Assembly (NCBI RefSeq): GCF_002028545.1
Contig: NZ_MWPQ01000044.1
Location: 97,602 to 161,601 of the forward strand
Origin: Nitrobacter vulgaris
GTDB taxonomy: Bacteria; Pseudomonadota; Alphaproteobacteria; Rhizobiales; Xanthobacteraceae
Reading direction: 5' to 3'
DNA: 64,000 nt
Shown: one piece after another, positions 36,283 through 43,617 of the stretch
Numbering within the stretch: the first letter of the stretch is position 1
Layout: every line of letters starts with the position of its first letter
The notes under the pieces: generated by a model
Seen by the model: the letters and a program-made list of their open reading frames with translations, nothing else
Databases searched by the model: none
What the model was told of the DNA's origin: nothing
Translations under genes and position numbers: made by a program

Positions 36283-36984
36283 TCATGCACTTTCTGCGGC
36301 CGACGTTTGGGCGGCGTTGAATACAGCTTCCCGGTCCAGATGCAAGGCAATTGCCGCTGCATTCAGACCGACCCCTCGAAGAATGAACTCACAAATCTGC
36401 CGCTCCAGATCGGGTCCGCTGCCGTATGACAGGGTTGGAACGGAGGGAAGGTTAGTTAGAACCATCATGAGAACGGTATGATGCGCAAACCAAAACAGAT
36501 TGAGCGGCTCGCGCCCGACCGGCACCGCATCCCCGGCGGCAATCGCGCGCTCAAGTGAGGCCGTGAAAGCTTGGCTAATCAGGTCTCGGATTTTTTCGTA
36601 TAGCAATCGGGCAAATTCACCATCGTCAAGCTGACTTGAAACCATGAGACGCAGACGCTGCGCCTCCTGTTGATCCGGCGAAGCCGAGGCATTCAGGAAG
36701 TGCTTGACCATGCCGCGGATAAGAATGACGAGCGTCTCGGTTGAAGGCTCGCGATCAAGCAAGCGATGCAGCGCCGGATCGGCCTGGCAGGCTTCAGCCA
36801 GAATTTCGGCATAGAGCGCGGCCTTGGTGGGAAAGTGTTTGAACAGTAACGCCTCGGAAATCGAGGCGGCGGCCGCAACGCTCTTGGTCGTCGTACCGGC
36901 GAACCCGTTGTGCGCGAAACACCGTTTCGCAGCGCTCAGGATCAACTCCCGCCGTACATCGCTGGTCATCCGCAGATTGCTCAT
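36283..36984 (-). CDS. TetR/AcrR-family repressor of the RND pump
   Basis: A protein of about 233 residues. The N-terminal helix-turn-helix reads ILSAAKRCFAHNGFAGTTTK and SISEALLFKHFPTKAALYAE. The ligand-binding half is poorly conserved, as usual. The frame opens at a GTG at 37005, but that lies inside the palindromic operator, so the ATG at 36984 (MSNLRMTSDVRREL) is the better start. It is the first gene of the operon and most likely represses itself and the pump. Confidence 0.9.
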   Translation of the reverse strand: MSNLRMTSDVRRELILSAAKRCFAHNGFAGTTTKSVAAAASISEALLFKHFPTKAALYAEILAEACQADPALHRLLDREPSTETLVILIRGMVKHFLNASASPDQQEAQRLRLMVSSQLDDGEFARLLYEKIRDLISQAFTASLERAIAAGDAVPVGREPLNLFWFAHHTVLMMVLTNLPSVPTLSYGSGPDLERQICEFILRGVGLNAAAIALHLDREAVFNAAQTSAAESA

Positions 36985-36989
36985 GGGAC

Positions 36990-37005
36990 GTGAGTAAGCA
37001 CTCAC
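36990..37005. promoter_or_regulatory. palindromic operator upstream of the tetR gene
   Basis: GTGAGT-AAGC-ACTCAC is a perfect palindrome, five bases before the chosen ATG. It continues into a further TC half-repeat (ACTCACTC). Its form and place fit a TetR/AcrR-type operator. Confidence 0.65.
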
Positions 37006-37123
37006 TCTATCTTAGTCAAGAGAAATGTTGCATCGCATCATTTCAATTAAAACGAAAATGAAAATGATCGAGGGGCTTGGTCCCCCGATACCGGACTGTA
37101 GATGCGGCTGTCCGGTCAGAGGT

Positions 37124-38383
37124 TTACGGAAAAAGTCCCCGCGTTGCCTTCGCAGCCCGCACTTTCTCTACGCCGAGCGCCATTGCCGCGGTGCGATGCG
37201 AGATATTGTCCTTTTTCGCACGATCGACCATCTGCCCGAAGGCGCGATCCAGGATCTGATATTCGCGGCGCGTCACCTCGTCTTCTTCCCAAAACAGTTG
37301 CTGTAGATCCTGAACCCATTCGAAATAGCTCACCACCACGCCACCGGAATTGCAGAGGATGTCGGGAATCAGAAAAATCTCATGCTGACGCGTCTCCAGG
37401 ATCAGATCCGCTTCAGGCGTCGTTGGCCCGTTGGCGCCCTCGGCCAAAACGCGGCATTTCAGGTTCTCGGCGATATGTGCATCAATCACGCGTTCCACCG
37501 CGGCGGGAACGAGCACATCACACGGTAGCGTCAGGATCGCCGCGGGATCGTACTGAAGCTGATTGGAATATCCTGCGATACTTCCATGCGTCCCGGCGTG
37601 GCGCAGTAGCGCGGGAATATCCAGACCCTTCCTGTCATAAAGCGCACCGGTGTGATCGCTCACCGCGATGATTTTGACGCCAGAGTTGTAAAGCTCGAGA
37701 GCCGCATGGGATCCGACGTTGCCAAAGCCCTGAACGACGGCGGTCGCACTACCGAACGCGATGCCGAGTTCGTTCATGACGCGGCGGGTGAGATGAGCGA
37801 CGCCGCGGCCCGTAGCCTCGCGACGCCCCAGCGTGCCGCCCGAGCTTACGGGCTTTCCGGTGACGATCTCCGTGACGGTGCGGCCCTGATACATGGAGTA
37901 GGTATCCATGAACCAAGCCATCACCTGCTCGTTAGTGCCCATGTCCGGGGCCATTACATCGGTATGCGGCCCGACGAACGGAATCATCTCCTGCATGTAA
38001 CGGCGCGATAGCCCTTCCAATTCGCGGATTGAGATCGATTGGGGATCGACTCTGACGCCGCCTTTGGCTCCGCCATAGGGCAATCCGACCAGCGCGCATT
38101 TCCAGCTCATCCAGATGGCGAGTGCCGCTACCTCGCCGATATCCACGCACGGCGCAAAGCGCGTTCCGCCCTTTGTCGGACCTAGCGTGAGATGATGCTG
38201 CACGCGGTATCCCTCGAAGACCGCAATCGATCCGTCATCGCGATGAACCGGGCAGGAAATCGTGATGGCCCGCTTCGGCATCAGGATACGCTCTCGCTCG
38301 TCCATCGGGATGGAGAGATGATTGGCGATGACTCCGAACTGCTGAACCGCCATGTCGAAGACCGGGCCGGCGTAAACCGTCAT
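37124..38383 (-). CDS. Glu/Leu/Phe/Val-type dehydrogenase, probably glutamate dehydrogenase
   Basis: A 419-residue protein with substrate-binding motifs TLGPTKGGTRFAP and KCALVGLPYGGAKGGVRVDP (catalytic lysine), the catalytic aspartate region VGPHTDVMAPDMGTN, and the NAD-binding fold VVQGFGNVGSHAALELYNSG. Length and motifs fit a hexameric glutamate dehydrogenase of about 420 residues. It interconverts glutamate and 2-oxoglutarate. Specificity for leucine or valine is less likely but not excluded. Confidence 0.9.
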   Translation of the reverse strand: MTVYAGPVFDMAVQQFGVIANHLSIPMDERERILMPKRAITISCPVHRDDGSIAVFEGYRVQHHLTLGPTKGGTRFAPCVDIGEVAALAIWMSWKCALVGLPYGGAKGGVRVDPQSISIRELEGLSRRYMQEMIPFVGPHTDVMAPDMGTNEQVMAWFMDTYSMYQGRTVTEIVTGKPVSSGGTLGRREATGRGVAHLTRRVMNELGIAFGSATAVVQGFGNVGSHAALELYNSGVKIIAVSDHTGALYDRKGLDIPALLRHAGTHGSIAGYSNQLQYDPAAILTLPCDVLVPAAVERVIDAHIAENLKCRVLAEGANGPTTPEADLILETRQHEIFLIPDILCNSGGVVVSYFEWVQDLQQLFWEEDEVTRREYQILDRAFGQMVDRAKKDNISHRTAAMALGVEKVRAAKATRGLFP

Positions 38384-38648
38384 CGTTCTCTCCTTCGTGA
38401 TCCTGGTTCGCGACTGTGCCCAGGCCTTTGATTTGCGGGATATGCCTCGCCGAGAGACGAGTTGCCGTCTGCTATGACTTCATGATTGTGAACAGTATAG
38501 CCACGCCACCAAACGATAACATCCGCCACCCAGATATAGGCCGTATAAAAGTATCACTGCCGCTCGATGAATGGTGCGATGGTTCAATAGACACTCCGGT
38601 TATCGAGCCTGTCATGGGACAGGCGATGTCCCCATTGTCGGCAGAATT

Positions 38649-39869
38649 TCACGCAAGCGCCCGCTTCAGATCGAAAGCAGGATCGGCAGCCTGCTCCGGC
38701 GGGATCGAACCGTTCACAGCCAGAAAGCGGCGGCCGAAGACGTGATCCGAGGCGCGATTGACCGATTCGATTCCGATCAGGCGACCGTTCTTGTAACAGA
38801 AGGCGGAGAACGACCCCTGCCCGGCGTCGCCACGCACGACGACTTGATCGTAGCCGGTCGTCAGGCCCGCGATCTGCAGCTTGTCAGGCCCCTGATCGCT
38901 CCAGAACCACGGGAATCCGTCATAGCTTTTCATATCACCCGTCAGCCGAGCCGCAACGCAGCGAGCCTGATCGGCCGCATTCTGCACGGATTCGAGCCGC
39001 AGCGGCGCACCAAAGCGCACGCTCTTAAACAACGCACAATCGCCGATCGCTGAAATATTAGGATCGGCCGTGAGCAGGTGCTCATCGACAATGATGCCGG
39101 AGGCCACCGGAAGATCAGCCTCTGCCGCCAGTTCAACGTTGGGCAAAACGCCGACGCCGACGACCACGAGATCGGCTGCGATCGGCCTGCCGTCGCTCAG
39201 GGTAACGCCTGTCACACGACCTTCGTTGCTGGTGATGCTCGTCGCCTGCACTCCGAAATGAATCCGAATCCCTGCCTCGCTGTGGCGGCGCTGAAAGAAC
39301 TCCGAAATCTCCGACGTGACCGCACGCGCCATCACGCGAGGCGCAAGCTCCACGACATCGACTTCGAGGCCCTTCGCCCGCGCGGTCGCCGCGAATTCGA
39401 GACCGATAAAGCCCGCCCCGACAACCACCACTCGCCGCCTGGTGGGAAAGAGCTGCCGCAGCATCTCGCTTTCGTCGAGCGATCGGAGATAGAGGACATC
39501 CTTCAGACCGGCGTTGGGGATGTCGAGCAGGCGGTTGCGCGCGCCCGTTGCCAGTACAAGGTGCTTGTAAGCGCGGGAAGCACCGGAGGCGCAGACGAGT
39601 TGAAGTGCGCTGCGGTCGATGGCGACGACGCGATCGGAAATCAGCTCAATGCGCTGATCGTGATAGAATTTCTCCGGCCTGAACATCACCGTATCAGGAC
39701 CGCCGCCGCCTTTCAGATAGGCTTTCGAGAGCGGAGGCCGCTGATAGGGCAGATGCGGCTCGTCATTGATGAGGCTGACGGGTCCCTCGTACCCGGCCTG
39801 ACGCAACGACGCCGCTAATTGAAAGCCGGCATGGCCGGCGCCGACGATCAGAATCGGTGCTTCTACCAT
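38649..39869 (-). CDS. FAD-dependent ferredoxin/rubredoxin reductase
   Basis: A 406-residue two-dinucleotide-fold flavoprotein. The FAD motif ILIVGAGHAGFQLAASLRQA lies at the N-terminus and the NAD motif VVVVGAGFIGLEFAATARAK in the middle, with SAIGDCALFKSVRFGAPLRL and the C-terminal reductase domain FWSDQGPDKLQIAGLTTGYD. It resembles putidaredoxin/palustrisredoxin-type reductases that pass electrons from NADH to a [2Fe-2S] ferredoxin for a P450 or dioxygenase. No ferredoxin or P450 gene is adjacent, so the partner is unknown. Confidence 0.9.
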   Translation of the reverse strand: MVEAPILIVGAGHAGFQLAASLRQAGYEGPVSLINDEPHLPYQRPPLSKAYLKGGGGPDTVMFRPEKFYHDQRIELISDRVVAIDRSALQLVCASGASRAYKHLVLATGARNRLLDIPNAGLKDVLYLRSLDESEMLRQLFPTRRRVVVVGAGFIGLEFAATARAKGLEVDVVELAPRVMARAVTSEISEFFQRRHSEAGIRIHFGVQATSITSNEGRVTGVTLSDGRPIAADLVVVGVGVLPNVELAAEADLPVASGIIVDEHLLTADPNISAIGDCALFKSVRFGAPLRLESVQNAADQARCVAARLTGDMKSYDGFPWFWSDQGPDKLQIAGLTTGYDQVVVRGDAGQGSFSAFCYKNGRLIGIESVNRASDHVFGRRFLAVNGSIPPEQAADPAFDLKRALA

Positions 39870-40095
39870 TCGTCAAACCGACCAGCTTGGAATGATCTGA
39901 ACGTCCGTCATATCGCCTCCAAAGTGTTATCTTTCTGCCGCGAGCTTCGCTCCGCGTCGTTTTCTTGCACGAACCTGCCGCAGATTGCCACTCCTCACGG
40001 ATCCGCGGTTCGCAAACGATCGGCTAATGCGACACATTGCGTCCGCAGAACGCCGTGAGCTATCCAATTTGCCCCCTGCCCCGGAGTAATCCCAG

Positions 40096-41370
40096 ATGAC
40101 AGCCCTCAATCCCGGCTCTCCCGAAGGTTCAGGGATGTCCGGCGCCGCGCTCCAGCGCATCGATGACCATCTGAAGCGGCGATATATCGATGCCGGCCGG
40201 TTTCCGGGCACACAGCTGATGGTGTATCGCCGCGGCAACCTCGTGCACAATTCTGTGCAGGGCTTTGCCGATCTCGAACGCCGGGTGGCGCTGAAGGACG
40301 ACACCATCTTCCGCATCTATTCCATGACCAAGCCGATCACGTCGGTCGCCTTCATGATTCTGGTGGAGCAAGGCCTCGTTGCGCTCGACGAGCCGGTTCA
40401 CAAGTATATTCCCGAGTGGAAGAACCTTGGCGTGTTTCAGGCGGGCACCGCGCCTGCCTTCATGACCAAACCGCCGACGCGGCCCATGCAGATCATTGAC
40501 TTGCTCCGTCATACATCCGGGCTGACTTACGGTTTCCAGCAGCGAACCAACGTCGACGCGGCGTATCGCGACAAGCAGATCGGCACGCTCGACCCTGCGG
40601 GCACGCTTGATTCGATGATCGCAAGCCTTGCCGACATTCCGCTGGAATTCTCGCCGGGCGAAGCCTGGAATTACTCGGTCTCCACGGACGTGATCGGCTA
40701 CCTCGTGGGCAAGATCAGCGGCATTTCCTTCGAACAATTCTTGAAAGAGCGCATTTTTAATCCGTTGGGAATGGCCGATACCGACTTCCTCGTGCCGGCC
40801 GACAAGGCGCAACGGCTCGCGGCCTGCTACAATGCGACGGTCGGCGGCATGATGTCGGCTCGTTCGCCGGATGCGAAGAGCGGACTGACGTTGCAGGATG
40901 ATCCCGCCAAGAGCCCTTTTCTCTCGCTGCCCAGCTTCATCTCGGGAGGCGGCGGCCTGTGCTCGACGGCTGCCGACTATCTCACGTTCTGCCAGGCGCT
41001 GCTCAACGGCGGCGAACGCGGCGGCGTCAGGCTGATCGGGCCGAAAACGCTGGCGCTGATGACGACCAATCACCTGCCCGGCAACCGCGATCTGCCGGAC
41101 ATGTCACGATCGATGTTTGCGGAAGCGACCTACGCCGGCATCGGCTTCGGCCTCGGCTTCTCCGTCACCATGGACCCGGCAAAGACGCTAATAGCCGGCA
41201 GCCCCGGTGAATACGCCTGGGGCGGCGCTGCAACGACCTCGTTCTGGATCGACCCAGCGGAAGACCTGATCACTATCTTCATGACGCAGGTGATACCCTC
41301 GAGCGCGTATCCGATCCGCCGAGAGCTTCGCACCATGATCTATGCGGCCATCACTGAGAGCAATCTTTGA
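40096..41370 (+). CDS. serine hydrolase of the beta-lactamase class C / esterase EstB family
   Basis: A 424-residue protein with the SxxK catalytic motif in FRIYSMTKPITSVAFM, the tyrosine motif WNYSVSTDVIGYLVG, and the third box as AWGGAATTSFWIDPAEDLIT in place of KTG. It has no obvious signal peptide, so it is more likely a cytoplasmic esterase than a periplasmic beta-lactamase. It converges with the lyase gene (27-bp gap). Confidence 0.88.
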   Translation: MTALNPGSPEGSGMSGAALQRIDDHLKRRYIDAGRFPGTQLMVYRRGNLVHNSVQGFADLERRVALKDDTIFRIYSMTKPITSVAFMILVEQGLVALDEPVHKYIPEWKNLGVFQAGTAPAFMTKPPTRPMQIIDLLRHTSGLTYGFQQRTNVDAAYRDKQIGTLDPAGTLDSMIASLADIPLEFSPGEAWNYSVSTDVIGYLVGKISGISFEQFLKERIFNPLGMADTDFLVPADKAQRLAACYNATVGGMMSARSPDAKSGLTLQDDPAKSPFLSLPSFISGGGGLCSTAADYLTFCQALLNGGERGGVRLIGPKTLALMTTNHLPGNRDLPDMSRSMFAEATYAGIGFGLGFSVTMDPAKTLIAGSPGEYAWGGAATTSFWIDPAEDLITIFMTQVIPSSAYPIRRELRTMIYAAITESNL

Positions 41371-41397
41371 GCCGCGCCATCCCGCCTTCCTCGACGC

Positions 41398-42288
41398 TCA
41401 TTCCTTGATGGCCTCGCCGACCGAGGCCAATGCCCGCTTCGCCGCGATCAGGTGCGGAATGTCATACATCTTGCCCTCGATACCCACCGCGCCGGCATCA
41501 GGTTGACTGGCGAAGGCAGCGACGACGCGGCGGGCGTGCGCCAGATCGGCTTCGGACGGCGTGAAGCAGGCGTTGATCGTGGCAACCTGGCGCGGATGGA
41601 TCGCGAGTCGCCCGACGAATCCGTCACGGCGGGCGACACGGCAACTCTCGGCGAGGCCCGCCTGATCCTTGAAATCACTGTACAGCGTATCAAGTGCAAG
41701 AACGCCGGCCGCGTTAGCCGCAAAAAGGCATTGGGCACGTGCAATCTGATAAGGAGATGTCCAATCGCCGTTCGGCTCTTTATTGGTCAGCGCGCCAAGC
41801 GCGGTGCTGAGATCTTCAGCGCCCCATGTCATGGCCGCAAGCCTTGCGCTCGCACCTGGATTCCGCCTGACGTAGCTGGCAAAGCCAAGCATCGCAGCCG
41901 GCGTCTCGGTGGCGATAGCCAGCAGCTTCACATGCCCTGGCGGAATGCCCGCGGCCACCTCCAGAACATCGACATAGTGCGAGATCTGCTCGACGTCTTG
42001 AATGCCGTTGACCTTCGGAATCAGGATGCCGTCCAGCCCGGGGCGGACGACAGCCGCAAGATCAGCCAGCGTCAGGCCCGTTCCGAGCGCGTTGATCCGC
42101 ACCAGAAACGTCCAATCTCGAGCAGTCGCGCAGAGAAAGCTCTTCACTGCGTCACGCGCGACCGCCTTGCGGCCGGGCGCGACAGAGTCTTCCAGATCAA
42201 GGACAAGCGCATCCGCGCCGCAGGTGTTGGCCCGCGCCAACTTGCGATCGCTGTCGGCCGGGACGAAAAGAAGCGAGCGCCACTTCAT
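41398..42288 (-). CDS. HpcH/HpaI aldolase / citrate-lyase-type CoA-ester lyase
   Basis: A protein of about 296 residues from the ATG at 42288 (MKWRSLLFVPADSDRKLARA). It has the metal-binding and active-site pattern GADALVLDLEDSVAPGRKAV, LVRINALGTGL, LDGILIPKVNG and WGAEDLSTALGA of the CitE/Mcl family (malyl- or citramalyl-CoA lyases). It overlaps the upstream MaoC gene by 4 bp (ATGA), so the two enzymes are made together. This pairing is typical of CoA-ester pathways in which a hydratase forms a hydroxyacyl-CoA that the lyase cleaves. Confidence 0.9.
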   Translation of the reverse strand: MKWRSLLFVPADSDRKLARANTCGADALVLDLEDSVAPGRKAVARDAVKSFLCATARDWTFLVRINALGTGLTLADLAAVVRPGLDGILIPKVNGIQDVEQISHYVDVLEVAAGIPPGHVKLLAIATETPAAMLGFASYVRRNPGASARLAAMTWGAEDLSTALGALTNKEPNGDWTSPYQIARAQCLFAANAAGVLALDTLYSDFKDQAGLAESCRVARRDGFVGRLAIHPRQVATINACFTPSEADLAHARRVVAAFASQPDAGAVGIEGKMYDIPHLIAAKRALASVGEAIKE

Positions 42289-42737
42289 GCCGGCCTCCGC
42301 ATCATCAGCGCGTTGCGGCGGCAAAACACCACCTCCTCATCTCGCTGATTGTATCCGCGATGCTCGAACGTGACGATACCCTGCGTTGGACGCGACTTGC
42401 TGGCGCGAACCGACGCCACTTTCGATTCCGCGCGCAACGTATCGCCCGCGAATACCGGACGTGGAAACCTGGTTTCCTCCATACCGAGATTTGCGACCGT
42501 GGTTCCGAGAGTTGTGTCCTGCACTGAAAGGCCAATGATGAGACCCAGCGTAAAGATGGAATTGATCAGAGGTTTACCGAATTCAGTCGATTTGGCATAT
42601 TCGTGATCAATGTGCACCGCAGCCGGATTGCAGGTGAGCGAGGAAAACAGAACATTGTCCATGTCGGTGACGGTTCGCCGAATTTCGTGAACGAACCTCT
42701 GCCCGACGGAAAACTGCTCGAAATACAGTCCGGCCAT
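42285..42737 (-). CDS. MaoC-like (R)-specific enoyl-CoA hydratase
   Basis: A 150-residue hot-dog-fold protein, beginning MAGLYFEQFSVGQRFVHEIR. It carries NPAAVHIDHEYAKSTEFGKP, with the catalytic Asp/His-type loop, and FPRPVFAGDTLRAESKVASV. It is likely a mesaconyl- or enoyl-CoA hydratase that works with the overlapping lyase. Complete for a single-domain MaoC. Confidence 0.9.
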   Translation of the reverse strand: MAGLYFEQFSVGQRFVHEIRRTVTDMDNVLFSSLTCNPAAVHIDHEYAKSTEFGKPLINSIFTLGLIIGLSVQDTTLGTTVANLGMEETRFPRPVFAGDTLRAESKVASVRASKSRPTQGIVTFEHRGYNQRDEEVVFCRRNALMMRRPA

Positions 42738-43190
42738 TCAGCTCTCCTCTCCCGCCATCGGATTTGAACGCGCGACCAAGCGGAATCAACATTGCTGCTG
42801 GCCTGGAGTTTGCCATCCGCTACCATCGGCTGCAATGAGTCGGGCTTATGGCTTCACCGGGGACGAGAGGTAAGCGGACCGGCGATCAAGAATTACGTCG
42901 TCGATCAAACGGATAGATGCAGGCGAACCTGCCATGCCAGGCTCAACTCATCTTATTGCTATTGAGATTGCGAACCAGAATGGCGTCGATATTTCATCGG
43001 TGATGTTCTATAGCGTTTTCGAGCGAAGTGGTTACCGGTTCGCATGAAGAAAACGCGCCAAATCAACTTATAGAGCTCTGCTTCTGATTCCGTAAGGAGC
43101 GGAAAGGCTCTATATCGGGGTGCCCGATCGGCTCATGACCCTGCGCGATGGCAATTCCGCATTGTTCTCACAAATCCAGAGTCTATCCCC
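42738..43190. other. intergenic region before the small membrane protein
   Basis: These 453 bp contain no gene that I can support. The right half holds the first palindromic repeat (43008-43114). The left part must hold the promoter of the MaoC-lyase pair. Confidence 0.4.
43008..43114. repeat. palindromic repeat element, copy A
   Basis: GCGTTTTC (43013-43020) pairs with GAAAACGC (43049-43056), enclosing GAGCGAAGTGGTTACCGG. A second hairpin follows, with TATAGAGC (43069-43076) and GCTCTATA (43107-43114). The same layout recurs at 43439-43559 in the same orientation. Confidence 0.75.
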
Positions 43191-43409
43191 ATGGAAACAA
43201 AATTGACCCGGAAATTCATTGCCGAAGTCGCCTCGCTAGCTGTCTTTGGAGTCGGGCTCGCCGGCGTCTATATTCTGGCCAAGGCGCTTAAAGACGAGGC
43301 CGCGGATTTAACGATTGCGTTGATCGCTACGGCCATATTCGTGGTGTCATATGTCCTTGGCCAGTGGGTCAAACGCGCGATCAACCCGTCGCCCGCTGTG
43401 GAACGGTAA
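43191..43409 (+). CDS. small membrane protein of unknown function
   Basis: A 72-residue protein: METKLTRKFIAEVASLAVFG, then two predicted membrane helices (VASLAVFGVGLAGVYILAKA and LTIALIATAIFVVSYVLGQW) joined by the acidic loop LKDEAADL. The basic C-terminus VKRAINPSPAVER would be cytoplasmic. No family recognised. It is flanked by two copies of a palindromic repeat. Confidence 0.6.
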   Translation: METKLTRKFIAEVASLAVFGVGLAGVYILAKALKDEAADLTIALIATAIFVVSYVLGQWVKRAINPSPAVER

Positions 43410-43438
43410 TCATCGGAAACCTTCACTCTCGGCTGGTG

Positions 43439-43559
43439 TTATAGCGTTTCGAGCGAAGCATGTCCTCGGGCTTGACCCCGAGATACCGGTTCGCGTGATG
43501 AAAACGCCTCAGATCAAAAGATGGAGCCTCACCGTTTCCGTGAAGCGGTGAAGGACTCT
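43439..43559. repeat. palindromic repeat element, copy B with an inner hairpin insertion
   Basis: Shares ATAGCGTTT-CGAGCGAAG, ACCGGTTCGC and GAAAACGC with copy A. Between GAGCGAAG and ACCGGTTCGC it carries about 26 bases, including CTCGGG-CTTGA-CCCCGAG, where copy A has five. The right half has TCACCG / CGGTGA arms in place of copy A's TATAGAGC hairpin. It lies downstream of the TonB receptor gene (minus strand) and might end its transcript. Confidence 0.72.
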
Positions 43560-43617
43560 CGTGGCCTGCTGCCGGTTTTTCGGACAAAAGGTCCAGCTTC
43601 TGGTGGTCGTCTGCCTG

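Noticed and set aside
33736..36320. two long plus-strand frames opposite the RND permease and fusion protein
   Set aside because: His/Arg/Asp-rich shadow translations with no domain patterns; the minus-strand genes are unambiguous.
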